From: Xestospongia muta
Taxonomy: Eukaryota > Porifera > Demospongiae > Haplosclerida > Petrosiidae
DNA: 64,000 nucleotides
NCBI GenBank assembly: GCA_963693285.1
Contig: OY848917.1
Location: 13,516,192 to 13,580,191, forward strand
Reading direction: 5' to 3'
Of this stretch, positions 51,148 through 64,000 are shown one piece after another. A program made the position numbers and the translations under genes. How positions within the stretch are numbered: the first letter of the stretch is position 1; the number at the start of each line of letters is the position of its first letter. A model generated the notes under the pieces. It saw only the letters and a program-made list of their open reading frames with translations, searched no databases and was not told the DNA's origin.

Positions 51148-52263
51148 CTAATCTAGTTCTTTGTAGTGATAGAGCTCGTTTGTGTCGTTCTGATACTGGA
51201 TTAGGTAGAAGAAGACGACGATATGCCTTGTCTTTAGTAATGGTGAATAACAAAATAATCATAAAAGAATGAATTATTTTTTTATAGTTTGTTAAAAATT
51301 AGTAAAAATAAAAATTGGTTAAATTTACTATTTACAAATTTTTAACCAATACTAAATGGTCATTGAGCAATAATGATGTAAATTTGATATTTGGTAGGTT
51401 TTTGACTTTGTTTACAACAAAATTGGAATGACTACGACTCTTGTAAAATTTAATCAAAAGTATTTAATGTATTCACCTACCCTTTATGATTGCGTCATAT
51501 TAGTTGTGGCAGTCTAGACCTAGAGTTAAATAAATGACACACACATATTATATGAAGTGTACCTTTCATTATCAGTAAAGTCATCTTTATCATCTCTCTC
51601 AAAGTCATCAGGGACATAAACTCTGGCTATGAGATATGCATCTGGTGTCCATTTATCTGAGAATAACAAGTCTTGAAGGTCAGCTTTTAATTGATTTAAC
51701 TAGAGGACAAAATAATAAGTCACATTACATGTACAGGAATAGACGAATGAAACTCTATAAATGGATTCATGGATAAATCAATGGATGAATAAATAGATAT
51801 ATAAATGGACATAAGAATGTCAAAAAACATTATTTCCTACTATACCTCGTGACTCTGTCACTCATTTTTAACCCTTTAAATCCTGTACATACAGTGTATT
51901 ATTCTTCTATTTACCAACTTCATTCTCTGTTACTAGAGCAAATATCGTTGATGTAAAGGACTGTGCTACAGCTCCTGTTGAATAATGAGCCTAGAGATAG
52001 GGTTACTATAGCAATAGTTGTCATAGTAACAAGGTAGAGATAGGGTTACTATAGCAATAGTTGTCATAGTAACAATAATAACTTACAGCATTTCTTGCAG
52101 TTAATTTAGTCTTGGCTTTTTCTTTTTTCTCCTAGTAAATGGACGAATGGAATGATGGATGGACAGATGATTGGTTACACAATGGACACACACATGTGGG
52201 CTAACTTACAGGAGCTTTATACTCATAAACAATAAGTAGGACCTGTTCTAGCTCTTTCTAGTT
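51148..52263 (-). pseudogene. unrecognised minus-strand gene, array copy 2
   Basis: Third exon is complete here (51699-51563, continuing to DDKDDFTDNE with a GTACAC donor). The fourth exon (about 51235-51148) has CGA where copy 1 has the stop, but its acceptor reads AC instead of AG. Confidence 0.5.
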
Positions 52264-52584
52264 CTATAGAGTTAAAAATAAAACATTTTTTATTACAAAC
52301 ACAAACATAACAATACTAGACAATGTGCTGAGTCTGAAAAAACTGTCTTATCACACAAACGTTTTAACAAACACTTCAGTATAAACAGTTGGTACACAAC
52401 AACAAGTCTCTAAAATTTGTTATACAGACATTTTGCTTTCTACATATCAAGTTTAGTAAGCATACTATTTAAGATGGCCATGTAACAACCATTAATATAC
52501 AAGTTTTTGTTTGAAATCTTTCCACGATAATATCCTTTTTATCAGACTCAGTCACAATATTATAATATAGTATAATGTCCATAC

Positions 52585-53725
52585 CTTCTTCATCCACAAA
52601 TAAGTCGTTCTTCATGTGATGAAAACTGGAAATATCAAATTTTTCAAGTGCAGTTGGATCCTATGAAACAAAATTAGGGATGACCCTACTAATTATAAAG
52701 TAATTATGATAATTACATGTATAGTTATTATATCACCTCTATTAAAAGATTGTTCTGTCAAAAGATCTTGAAAATGTTTAGTTTTAATATCTAATCTATC
52801 AATTGCCTACAGAAACAGAGGTCTGTTACTAATATTAGTAACATAAAAAATTAGTAAGCATGCACTAATAATAGTAACACAATGATGTCATGATAACTCT
52901 ATTTATAGACCTAATAGGAATAGACGTTACCATTGGGGCATATAGCAACAATGTGACTATTTTTATTAAAGACTTTGAAGGTGATTGGACAATGATATTG
53001 ACCTGTAATGAATATAATTAGTGAATTAAGCCACACCCACATTGATTAAAGATATAATACCTTCAGAATTTTTATGAAAATTCAATTTGATGAGTGACTT
53101 GGCATCCATTAGCTAAAATAATATAATCAATTACTAAAGGGTTAAAAATAACTACATATTACCTCTCCTGTTAAAGGATTATGTCCATACTTCTTTAGAT
53201 AGGGTACAATGTTCCTAGTAATACATCCATTGTGAAGTAAATCCATTGATCCATTCCCTCCTTTGTATTTCCCACATCTTTCTACCTATCTACTCAACCA
53301 ACCATCTATTTATCCATTCATCTGTCTGTTTGTCCATTGGATCTATCCATCCATCCATCTGTTCACTCATTCATCCATCTCATAATTACTTACATCAGAT
53401 CAAACACTATTCCATCAGATGTACACAAAGGATGTTCAAATGGCTGAAGAGATAAACTAGACACACGACATTATCACACCAGATGTATTATATGTACTTA
53501 CCTACAACAATTAAATGGAAGTCGTTTGAATTTTGACCTTCCACCTTTAGCAGCAGCCGCTGCCTTCTTTCCACCATATATTGTGGACCATTCTGTACAA
53601 GTGAGGTATCTGATTGAAAGAGAGAGATGTGGAATTTAAAACTGGAACAAAATCTGACTGCTTCTAGACCTGCTCATCTTTGTATTAAACTTACAATTTG
53701 TCTTTCTGATGTTGCTTTTATTCAT
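52585..53725 (-). pseudogene. PPIL2: PPIL2 5' half, array copy 3
   Basis: Exon 5 has five T and keeps the frame (FHKNSEG), unlike copies 1 and 2. The start shift and the exon 6 TAG remain. Exon 8 reads VDEEG, closer to vertebrate PPIL2 than copy 2's VDKQG. Confidence 0.82.
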
Positions 53726-53772
53726 ACACTGCGATAGTTGAAAAGGGGTTAAAAATTAACCCCCCCCCAAAA

Positions 53773-54197
53773 ATGGCCGAACCCACAGAGGTATTTGATA
53801 ATTACTGGATTTATGTCAATGGTCCAGTTCACTGCAGTACCAAAGGACCAACATTAAGCAAATGGTTGATCTTCAAAATACATCTCTTGTATTGATCAGG
53901 TCTGGGAGACAATAAGTCAGACTGTGCTATCTGGTGAATTAGGAGCTACTTCAGCTAACGTCTCGACAATGATGATCAACTCAAATTCTTCAAACTCAAA
54001 CATTAAAGTGATAAGTGTGTATACTACAGCAGAAGATAGAGATGAGGTTGGAATGAAGTTAATTTCTTATGTACGTGAGACAATACGATATAGAACTGAT
54101 GCAGACTCATGCTGGGAGGTATGGTTGTCATGGTGATGGTAAAGTGACGTCAAGAACACTGGAATGGAATAAAAGTAATCCCAAATTTAAAGACTAA
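53773..54197 (+). pseudogene. UPF0696/C11orf68-like, array copy 3
   Basis: Carries both shared single-base lesions. Confidence 0.62.
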
Positions 54198-54397
54198 TTA
54201 CATTATTCTCTGAAGACCAAAGCTTTGTGTATTTTTAATAATTCGTGTAGACAAGTCTCATTGTCGATTATCACAACTTTTATATAACTATTAATTACTC
54301 ATAATTAGTAGGAGGAGCTTTAATTAATTATCAGCCTATAGACCACAGGTGGTCTTCACCGAATATGTCATCTAACACAAACTATGTTATCTTGTAA

Positions 54398-54679
54398 ATG
54401 ACCTTAAGAAGACGTGTTAACTCAACTGTATTAACTGATCATCATAACAACCACTGTCTCTTAAAACAAGACATTTTCCAGTGTCCTTTATGTCATCATA
54501 AGACCAGTACTGATTGTAACATTATGACTTGTCATATTTATTCTCATCACACTGGTGACAAACCCTACCACTGTCCAGACTGTACTTGTACATTTAGTGT
54601 GGAAGATAATCTAAAGAGACATCAATGTATGTGTCATCAAGTCCAGTCATCTATTTTATCACTAATATCATCTAGTTGA
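54398..54679 (+). CDS. two-finger C2H2 protein, array copy 3
   Basis: Open; protein identical to copies 1 and 4. Confidence 0.6.
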   Translation: MTLRRRVNSTVLTDHHNNHCLLKQDIFQCPLCHHKTSTDCNIMTCHIYSHHTGDKPYHCPDCTCTFSVEDNLKRHQCMCHQVQSSILSLISSS

Positions 54680-56077
54680 GTATAATATCATTTGACCTCA
54701 TCTAATTTCAGTAACCATAAATTGCACTCTTGAATTATACGACAAATGTCTCACACTGTACATAATTCTGTACTTTAAAATGTATCATTTCCAAATTTTA
54801 TGTTTTATATTTAACGTGAATAAAAATTGTATATTAGTGATTTAGACATGTTACTGTGTTACATGTGAATCTACTGCTACCAGTATATATCAAGTTGTGC
54901 TTAATGTATAGAAAGATCTTTGATTTGGAAGATGACAGTGATTGTGCAGTTTCTCTGATCTATATGGATCTCATCCAGTTTGTTGATATCTTGTGAGAGT
55001 ACAAATAACAATCAAGTTAAATAGTAAATAAATATTAGTTTTAATGATTAAAAGCCAGAATAAAATAATTTTAAAATAACTTCATTAAAATTAAAAATGA
55101 AACAAATTAAAATTTCAATAGTTGAAGAGTTCAATCAAAGAAGGTCTCCAGAGAATCCATTACTATATTGTCAGCACACGACTAGTGAGGAACAGAAAAC
55201 GCGTGACCTGTTATTTTGGCGGGAAAATATAACAGTAGCACACGCGTACAGCAAAACACTAACAAGAACAGCAAAACTAATAGATTTTTAATTAATTATT
55301 TTTTAAAAAAATGTTTAATTAAATATTCTTTTTGTTAAGAATATTAATGATAAGATGATACGAACTAAAGAATTGCTAAAATTATTTATCTTGTAAATAA
55401 AGCTAAAGAACAACAATAATAAAGAAATGATCTGTATTATAAGTAAGATGGATGATGTGTAATAAATAGTTGTAAAAAAGATTTAATATGATTTAGATGA
55501 TTACAAATTGAATTCTAAACTAAGTTTTCATAGTTATATTAAATCTAGAGTTTCAAGTTATAAAAATAATTATTAAATAAATTAAATATCTTCAAAGTTA
55601 AAATTGACTGGTGAAAATGTTTTTTAAAGAAAATTAATACACATAATAAATAACAAATTATAAAATAAAAAAATAAAAAAATGACAACTAAAAATAAAAA
55701 TAAAAACAGTCTCTGTAGTTGAAGGGTCCCCAAGAAGTCCAGTACTAGTGAAGGTCTCCAATCCAGCAATTGTAGGAAAGAGAAGATAGAGAGTTCCCCC
55801 AAGAGTCCAGTCATGATCAGTCCACAAGTTGAGAACATAGAGGGAGAAAGAGAGAATAACAACTGGATTACTAAAGAATGGATGAAAAGTGATGAATGGA
55901 TGGAGAGACGGCTCACCTTTTTCACCAGTACTCCTGCAGAGAAAGAAAAAGAGAGTAGTTATGAACTGATAGTGACAATGAATGGATAGAGAGTGAAGAG
56001 AGAGACAGAGGAAGTGAAAAAGGACCACCAACACACACACACACACAGCACACACACGCACCCTAGAAGATCAGAGC

Positions 56078-56147
56078 TCTCCCCCGCCACCTGGCGGCCT
56101 AGGATTTAAAAAAAAATTTTTTTTAGGCCGCCAGGCGGCAGGGGAGA
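56078..56147. repeat. CpG-rich hairpin, unit 3
   Basis: Same arms as unit 2. Confidence 0.8.
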
Positions 56148-57283
56148 GATAATTAATAGGGTTTGTATGAGTGTGTGTATAGTGTATGGGCTGGATAGCC
56201 CAAAATAAAAAAAAAATAAAAAAAATAAAAGAAGAGGAAAGAAGGCTTGAAGGAAGACAGGAAGAGCCCAATGACATGGAGACCGACTCATCTTTTTCAT
56301 CCAGAGAAGATTATAACAGTCAAGAGAACATCAGAGAACACCAGAGAAGGAAGAACTTCCAAGTTGAGTCCTGTAGAAACGAAAAGCGAGGAAAAAATCT
56401 TTTTAAAATTCAAAAATCACTTGACAAAAATAAAAAAAAATATAAAAAATAAATAAGAAATAAGAATAAAAAGAAAAAAAAGGAAATTATGACCAAAATA
56501 AATAAAAAGATGATCCAGCGACGAGAGTTATCCAACGATGAGGCGAGTCGATCCAACGAAGTACGAGATGATCCAACGATGCGTAGAGAACATAGAGGAA
56601 GAAAAAGAGCGTTATTTGTAACAACTGTAGAATGGACGTAAGATGGATGGATGGAGAGATAACTCACCTTTCTAATGAAAGTATGCAAAATGGAGGAGAC
56701 CTTTTAATATAATCTTGTCATGCTTCAATTTTACGACCACTCAACACAAACACGTGACAAATTTGGCGGGAAATAACTACACGTGTGACTAACATTAATT
56801 GATTTTTAATTGATTTTGATTAAGAACTAATTAAAGTCTTCAAAATACCTAAGTATTTTTAACATTATACAAGTTGTTATTGGAAAGAAATATACTTTTA
56901 AAGCAATGTCTGTATACCATAAAAGGTATAATATATTTCTATTAGAAATTTCCAAACTAGATTGTAGCGGTCTCAGTAATTTTCTGTTGCAATATATGTG
57001 TGTATGTATATATTATGAATCAGTGAAACTAGTGCATGTATGTAAGAGACAGCTATCACAGTGTATCTCACCTACTACATGAACTCAGATCTGTCAGAGG
57101 TAGATTTGAAAAAAATTATGTACATGTAACTACACGTAGACAGACATATGATTCTAATAATAGGTATTACTTATAATCTCTCATTCCTTCATTGCTACTA
57201 ATGTATTTATAGCACTGAAATTGTATATTTTATAAAAAAAATATTATGCTACAAAAAATTCAAGTGGTCTTTTGTCAATGTAC

Positions 57284-58399
57284 CTAATCTAGTTCTTTGT
57301 AGTGATAGAGCTCGTTTGTGTCGTTCTGATACTGGATTAGGTAGAAGAAGACGACGATATGCCTTGTCTTTAGTAATGGTGAATAACAAAATAATCATAA
57401 AAGAATGAATTATTTTTTTATAGTTTGTTAAAAATTAGTAAAAATAAAAATTGGTTAAATTTACTATTTACAAATTTTTAACCAATACTAAATGGTCATT
57501 GAGCAATAATGATGTAAATTTGATATTTGGTAGGTTTTTGACTTTGTTTACAACAAAATTGGAATGACTACGACTCTTGTAAAATTTAATCAAAAGTATT
57601 TAATGTATTCACCTACCCTTTATGATTGCGTCATATTAGTTGTGGCAGTCTAGACCTAGAGTTAAATAAATGACACACACATATTATATGAAGTGTACCT
57701 TTCATTATCAGTAAAGTCATCTTTATCATCTCTCTCAAAGTCATCAGGGACATAAACTCTGGCTATGAGATATGCATCTGGTGTCCATTTATCTGAGAAT
57801 AACAAGTCTTGAAGGTCAGCTTTTAATTGATTTAACTAGAGGACAAAATAATAAGTCACATTACATGTACAGGAATAGACGAATGAAACTCTATAAATGG
57901 ATTCATGGATAAATCAATGGATGAATAAATAGATATATAAATGGACATAAGAATGTCAAAAAACATTATTTCCTACTATACCTCGTGACTCTGTCACTCA
58001 TTTTTAACCCTTTAAATCCTGTACATACAGTGTATTATTCTTCTATTTACCAACTTCATTCTCTGTTACTAGAGCAAATATCGTTGATGTAAAGGACTGT
58101 GCTACAGCTCCTGTTGAATAATGAGCCTAGAGATAGGGTTACTATAGCAATAGTTGTCATAGTAACAAGGTAGAGATAGGGTTACTATAGCAATAGTTGT
58201 CATAGTAACAATAATAACTTACAGCATTTCTTGCAGTTAATTTAGTCTTGGCTTTTTCTTTTTTCTCCTAGTAAATGGACGAATGGAATGATGGATGGAC
58301 AGATGATTGGTTACACAATGGACACACACATGTGGGCTAACTTACAGGAGCTTTATACTCATAAACAATAAGTAGGACCTGTTCTAGCTCTTTCTAGTT
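57284..58399 (-). pseudogene. unrecognised minus-strand gene, array copy 3
   Basis: As copy 2: complete third exon, AC instead of AG before the fourth. Confidence 0.5.
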
Positions 58400-58720
58400 C
58401 TATAGAGTTAAAAATAAAACATTTTTTATTACAAACACAAACATAACAATACTAGACAATGTGCTGAGTCTGAAAAAACTGTCTTATCACACAAACGTTT
58501 TAACAAACACTTCAGTATAAACAGTTGGTACACAACAACAAGTCTCTAAAATTTGTTATACAGACATTTTGCTTTCTACATATCAAGTTTAGTAAGCATA
58601 CTATTTAAGATGGCCATGTAACAACCATTAATATACAAGTTTTTGTTTGAAATCTTTCCACGATAATATCCTTTTTATCAGACTCAGTCACAATATTATA
58701 ATATAGTATAATGTCCATAC

Positions 58721-59861
58721 CTTCTTCATCCACAAATAAGTCGTTCTTCATGTGATGAAAACTGGAAATATCAAATTTTTCAAGTGCAGTTGGATCCTAT
58801 GAAACAAAATTAGGGATGACCCTACTAATTATAAAGTAATTATGATAATTACATGTATAGTTATTATATCACCTCTATTAAAAGATTGTTCTGTCAAAAG
58901 ATCTTGAAAATGTTTAGTTTTAATATCTAATCTATCAATTGCCTACAGAAACAGAGGTCTGTTACTAATATTAGTAACATAAAAAATTAGTAAGCATGCA
59001 CTAATAATAGTAACACAATGATGTCATGATAACTCTATTTATAGACCTAATAGGAATAGACGTTACCATTGGGGCATATAGCAACAATGTGACTATTTTT
59101 ATTAAAGACTTTGAAGGTGATTGGACAATGATATTGACCTGTAATGAATATAATTAGTGAATTAAGCCACACCCACATTGATTAAAGATATAATACCTTC
59201 AGAATTTTTATGAAAATTCAATTTGATGAGTGACTTGGCATCCATTAGCTAAAATAATATAATCAATTACTAAAGGGTTAAAAATAACTACATATTACCT
59301 CTCCTGTTAAAGGATTATGTCCATACTTCTTTAGATAGGGTACAATGTTCCTAGTAATACATCCATTGTGAAGTAAATCCATTGATCCATTCCCTCCTTT
59401 GTATTTCCCACATCTTTCTACCTATCTACTCAACCAACCATCTATTTATCCATTCATCTGTCTGTTTGTCCATTGGATCTATCCATCCATCCATCTGTTC
59501 ACTCATTCATCCATCTCATAATTACTTACATCAGATCAAACACTATTCCATCAGATGTACACAAAGGATGTTCAAATGGCTGAAGAGATAAACTAGACAC
59601 ACGACATTATCACACCAGATGTATTATATGTACTTACCTACAACAATTAAATGGAAGTCGTTTGAATTTTGACCTTCCACCTTTAGCAGCAGCCGCTGCC
59701 TTCTTTCCACCATATATTGTGGACCATTCTGTACAAGTGAGGTATCTGATTGAAAGAGAGAGATGTGGAATTTAAAACTGGAACAAAATCTGACTGCTTC
59801 TAGACCTGCTCATCTTTGTATTAAACTTACAATTTGTCTTTCTGATGTTGCTTTTATTCAT
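58721..59861 (-). pseudogene. PPIL2: PPIL2 5' half, array copy 4
   Basis: Sequence follows copy 3 throughout, including the exon 5 frame and the exon 6 TAG. Confidence 0.82.
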
Positions 59862-59908
59862 ACACTGCGATAGTTGAAAAGGGGTTAAAAATTAACCCCC
59901 CCCCAAAA

Positions 59909-60333
59909 ATGGCCGAACCCACAGAGGTATTTGATAATTACTGGATTTATGTCAATGGTCCAGTTCACTGCAGTACCAAAGGACCAACATTAAGCAAATG
60001 GTTGATCTTCAAAATACATCTCTTGTATTGATCAGGTCTGGGAGACAATAAGTCAGACTGTGCTATCTGGTGAATTAGGAGCTACTTCAGCTAACGTCTC
60101 GACAATGATGATCAACTCAAATTCTTCAAACTCAAACATTAAAGTGATAAGTGTGTATACTACAGCAGAAGATAGAGATGAGGTTGGAATGAAGTTAATT
60201 TCTTATGTACGTGAGACAATACGATATAGAACTGATGCAGACTCATGCTGGGAGGTATGGTTGTCATGGTGATGGTAAAGTGACGTCAAGAACACTGGAA
60301 TGGAATAAAAGTAATCCCAAATTTAAAGACTAA
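59909..60333 (+). pseudogene. UPF0696/C11orf68-like, array copy 4
   Basis: Both shared lesions present. Confidence 0.62.
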
Positions 60334-60533
60334 TTACATTATTCTCTGAAGACCAAAGCTTTGTGTATTTTTAATAATTCGTGTAGACAAGTCTCATTGT
60401 CGATTATCACAACTTTTATATAACTATTAATTACTCATAATTAGTAGGAGGAGCTTTAATTAATTATCAGCCTATAGACCACAGGTGGTCTTCACCGAAT
60501 ATGTCATCTAACACAAACTATGTTATCTTGTAA

Positions 60534-60815
60534 ATGACCTTAAGAAGACGTGTTAACTCAACTGTATTAACTGATCATCATAACAACCACTGTCTCTTAA
60601 AACAAGACATTTTCCAGTGTCCTTTATGTCATCATAAGACCAGTACTGATTGTAACATTATGACTTGTCATATTTATTCTCATCACACTGGTGACAAACC
60701 CTACCACTGTCCAGACTGTACTTGTACATTTAGTGTGGAAGATAATCTAAAGAGACATCAATGTATGTGTCATCAAGTCCAGTCATCTATTTTATCACTA
60801 ATATCATCTAGTTGA
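60534..60815 (+). CDS. two-finger C2H2 protein, array copy 4
   Basis: Open; same protein as copies 1 and 3. Confidence 0.6.
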   Translation: MTLRRRVNSTVLTDHHNNHCLLKQDIFQCPLCHHKTSTDCNIMTCHIYSHHTGDKPYHCPDCTCTFSVEDNLKRHQCMCHQVQSSILSLISSS

Positions 60816-62213
60816 GTATAATATCATTTGACCTCATCTAATTTCAGTAACCATAAATTGCACTCTTGAATTATACGACAAATGTCTCACACTGTACATA
60901 ATTCTGTACTTTAAAATGTATCATTTCCAAATTTTATGTTTTATATTTAACGTGAATAAAAATTGTATATTAGTGATTTAGACATGTTACTGTGTTACAT
61001 GTGAATCTACTGCTACCAGTATATATCAAGTTGTGCTTAATGTATAGAAAGATCTTTGATTTGGAAGATGACAGTGATTGTGCAGTTTCTCTGATCTATA
61101 TGGATCTCATCCAGTTTGTTGATATCTTGTGAGAGTACAAATAACAATCAAGTTAAATAGTAAATAAATATTAGTTTTAATGATTAAAAGCCAGAATAAA
61201 ATAATTTTAAAATAACTTCATTAAAATTAAAAATGAAACAAATTAAAATTTCAATAGTTGAAGAGTTCAATCAAAGAAGGTCTCCAGAGAATCCATTACT
61301 ATATTGTCAGCACACGACTAGTGAGGAACAGAAAACGCGTGACCTGTTATTTTGGCGGGAAAATATAACAGTAGCACACGCGTACAGCAAAACACTAACA
61401 AGAACAGCAAAACTAATAGATTTTTAATTAATTATTTTTTAAAAAAATGTTTAATTAAATATTCTTTTTGTTAAGAATATTAATGATAAGATGATACGAA
61501 CTAAAGAATTGCTAAAATTATTTATCTTGTAAATAAAGCTAAAGAACAACAATAATAAAGAAATGATCTGTATTATAAGTAAGATGGATGATGTGTAATA
61601 AATAGTTGTAAAAAAGATTTAATATGATTTAGATGATTACAAATTGAATTCTAAACTAAGTTTTCATAGTTATATTAAATCTAGAGTTTCAAGTTATAAA
61701 AATAATTATTAAATAAATTAAATATCTTCAAAGTTAAAATTGACTGGTGAAAATGTTTTTTAAAGAAAATTAATACACATAATAAATAACAAATTATAAA
61801 ATAAAAAAATAAAAAAATGACAACTAAAAATAAAAATAAAAACAGTCTCTGTAGTTGAAGGGTCCCCAAGAAGTCCAGTACTAGTGAAGGTCTCCAATCC
61901 AGCAATTGTAGGAAAGAGAAGATAGAGAGTTCCCCCAAGAGTCCAGTCATGATCAGTCCACAAGTTGAGAACATAGAGGGAGAAAGAGAGAATAACAACT
62001 GGATTACTAAAGAATGGATGAAAAGTGATGAATGGATGGAGAGACGGCTCACCTTTTTCACCAGTACTCCTGCAGGGAAAGAAAAAGAGAGTAGTTATGA
62101 ACTGATAGTGACAATGAATGGATAGAGAGTGAAGAGAGAGACAGAGGAAGTGAAAAAGGACCACCAACACACACACACACACAGCACACACACGCACCCT
62201 AGAAGATCAGAGC

Positions 62214-62283
62214 TCTCCCCCGCCACCTGGCGGCCTAGGATTTAAAAAAAAATTTTTTTTAGGCCGCCAGGCGGCAGGGGAGA
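62214..62283. repeat. CpG-rich hairpin, unit 4
   Basis: Same arms as units 2 and 3. Confidence 0.8.
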
Positions 62284-63419
62284 GATAATTAATAGGGTTT
62301 GTATGAGTGTGTGTATAGTGTATGGGCTGGATAGCCCAAAATAAAAAAAAAATAAAAAAAATAAAAGAAGAGGAAAGAAGGCTTGAAGGAAGACAGGAAG
62401 AGCCCAATGACATGGAGACCGACTCATCTTTTTCATCCAGAGAAGATTATAACAGTCAAGAGAACATCAGAGAACACCAGAGAAGGAAGAACTTCCAAGT
62501 TGAGTCCTGTAGAAACGAAAAGCGAGGAAAAAATCTTTTTAAAATTCAAAAATCACTTGACAAAAATAAAAAAAAATATAAAAAATAAATAAGAAATAAG
62601 AATAAAAAGAAAAAAAAGGAAATTATGACCAAAATAAATAAAAAGATGATCCAGCGACGAGAGTTATCCAACGATGAGGCGAGTCGATCCAACGAAGTAC
62701 GAGATGATCCAACGATGCGTAGAGAACATAGAGGAAGAAAAAGAGCGTTATTTGTAACAACTGTAGAATGGACGTAAGATGGATGGATGGAGAGATAACT
62801 CACCTTTCTAATGAAAGTATGCAAAATGGAGGAGACCTTTTAATATAATCTTGTCATGCTTCAATTTTACGACCACTCAACACAAACACGTGACAAATTT
62901 GGCGGGAAATAACTACACGTGTGACTAACATTAATTGATTTTTAATTGATTTTGATTAAGAACTAATTAAAGTCTTCAAAATACCTAAGTATTTTTAACA
63001 TTATACAAGTTGTTATTGGAAAGAAATATACTTTTAAAGCAATGTCTGTATACCATAAAAGGTATAATATATTTCTATTAGAAATTTCCAAACTAGATTG
63101 TAGCGGTCTCAGTAATTTTCTGTTGCAATATATGTGTGTATGTATATATTATGAATCAGTGAAACTAGTGCATGTATGTAAGAGACAGCTATCACAGTGT
63201 ATCTCACCTACTACATGAACTCAGATCTGTCAGAGGTAGATTTGAAAAAAATTATGTACATGTAACTACACGTAGACAGACATATGATTCTAATAATAGG
63301 TATTACTTATAATCTCTCATTCCTTCATTGCTACTAATGTATTTATAGCACTGAAATTGTATATTTTATAAAAAAAATATTATGCTACAAAAAATTCAAG
63401 TGGTCTTTTGTCAATGTAC

Positions 63420-64000
63420 CTAATCTAGTTCTTTGTAGTGATAGAGCTCGTTTGTGTCGTTCTGATACTGGATTAGGTAGAAGAAGACGACGATATGCCT
63501 TGTCTTTAGTAATGGTGAATAACAAAATAATCATAAAAGAATGAATTATTTTTTTATAGTTTGTTAAAAATTAGTAAAAATAAAAATTGGTTAAATTTAC
63601 TATTTACAAATTTTTAACCAATACTAAATGGTCATTGAGCAATAATGATGTAAATTTGATATTTGGTAGGTTTTTGACTTTGTTTACAACAAAATTGGAA
63701 TGACTACGACTCTTGTAAAATTTAATCAAAAGTATTTAATGTATTCACCTACCCTTTATGATTGCGTCATATTAGTTGTGGCAGTCTAGACCTAGAGTTA
63801 AATAAATGACACACACATATTATATGAAGTGTACCTTTCATTATCAGTAAAGTCATCTTTATCATCTCTCTCAAAGTCATCAGGGACATAAACTCTGGCT
63901 ATGAGATATGCATCTGGTGTCCATTTATCTGAGAATAACAAGTCTTGAAGGTCAGCTTTTAATTGATTTAACTAGAGGACAAAATAATAAGTCACATTAC
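63420..64000 (-). pseudogene. unrecognised minus-strand gene, array copy 4 (partial)
   Basis: Fourth exon and most of the third are visible before the window ends; same lesions as copies 2 and 3. Confidence 0.45.

Larger units (their letters stand above)
46902..53051. repeat. tandem array unit 2 (6.15 kb)
   Basis: Retains the segment deleted from unit 1 (51541-51595) and has one fewer AGAACACCAG-type repeat block. Intermediate in divergence between unit 1 and units 3-4. Confidence 0.92.
53052..59187. repeat. tandem array unit 3 (6136 bp)
   Basis: Collinear with unit 4 over every anchor I checked (constant offset 6136), with very few substitutions seen (one near 55935 versus 62071). Confidence 0.93.
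59188..64000. repeat. tandem array unit 4 (runs off the window)
   Basis: 4813 bp of a fourth unit; the window ends inside it, so the array may be longer. Confidence 0.93.

Noticed and set aside
40785..64000. CRISPR-like or centromeric satellite array
   Set aside because: Units are 6 kb and contain exon-intron genes; no short repeat-spacer structure.

Overview
The window looks like a stretch of an invertebrate animal genome. It is strongly AT-rich, with compact genes split by mostly short GT-AG introns, metazoan families (AMN1, SLC36 transporter, SRP receptor alpha, PPIL2, DOMON proteins) and a Death-domain P-loop protein of a kind expanded in sponges. A demosponge (Amphimedon-like) is my best guess, as an inference. 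All homology calls were read by eye; no search was run.

Left third (1-13.6 kb) is dense with decayed mobile DNA. It holds a broken 3' fragment of the Death-domain gene (300-1290), an internally deleted Ty3/gypsy-type element with 190-bp LTRs (1739-3934), and a MULE-type DNA transposon with 35-38-bp TIRs and a perfect 11-bp target duplication (4320-7882). The MULE relic keeps a DDE-like core, a SWIM-like finger and a recognisable CXXC zinc finger. It sits 27 bp upstream of the start codon of an SRP-receptor-alpha (SRPRA) gene of which only the first four exons remain. That fragment carries a hAT-like element in intron 1 (with a Tc1/mariner-type element nested inside) and is followed by a hAT/ZMYM-like transposase relic (minus strand) and an AT-hook/PHD-finger relic.

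Middle (15-40 kb) has intact genes. A 13-exon Death-domain ROCO-like gene (minus, 23588 to 15319, 996 codons by my model) is head-to-head with AMN1 (plus, five exons). AMN1 is followed closely by a nine-exon SLC36-type amino-acid/proton symporter and two tandem four-exon genes for small secreted or membrane-anchored DOMON proteins. Each DOMON gene carries downstream an inverted copy of AMN1 intron 3/exon 4 sequence; the second also has a dead copy of exon 1 inside its first intron.

Right third (40785 to the end) is a direct tandem array of at least four units of about 6.12-6.15 kb, units 3 and 4 being nearly identical. Each unit contains the 5' half of a PPIL2 gene (minus), a divergently oriented UPF0696/C11orf68-like gene (plus), a small two-finger C2H2 ORF (plus), further minus-strand exons of an unrecognised gene, and a CpG-rich hairpin. 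PPIL2, the UPF0696-like gene and the unknown gene carry disabling lesions, most shared by all copies, so decay seems to predate amplification; only the C2H2 ORF is open in all four. Homopolymer consensus errors are an alternative explanation for some lesions.
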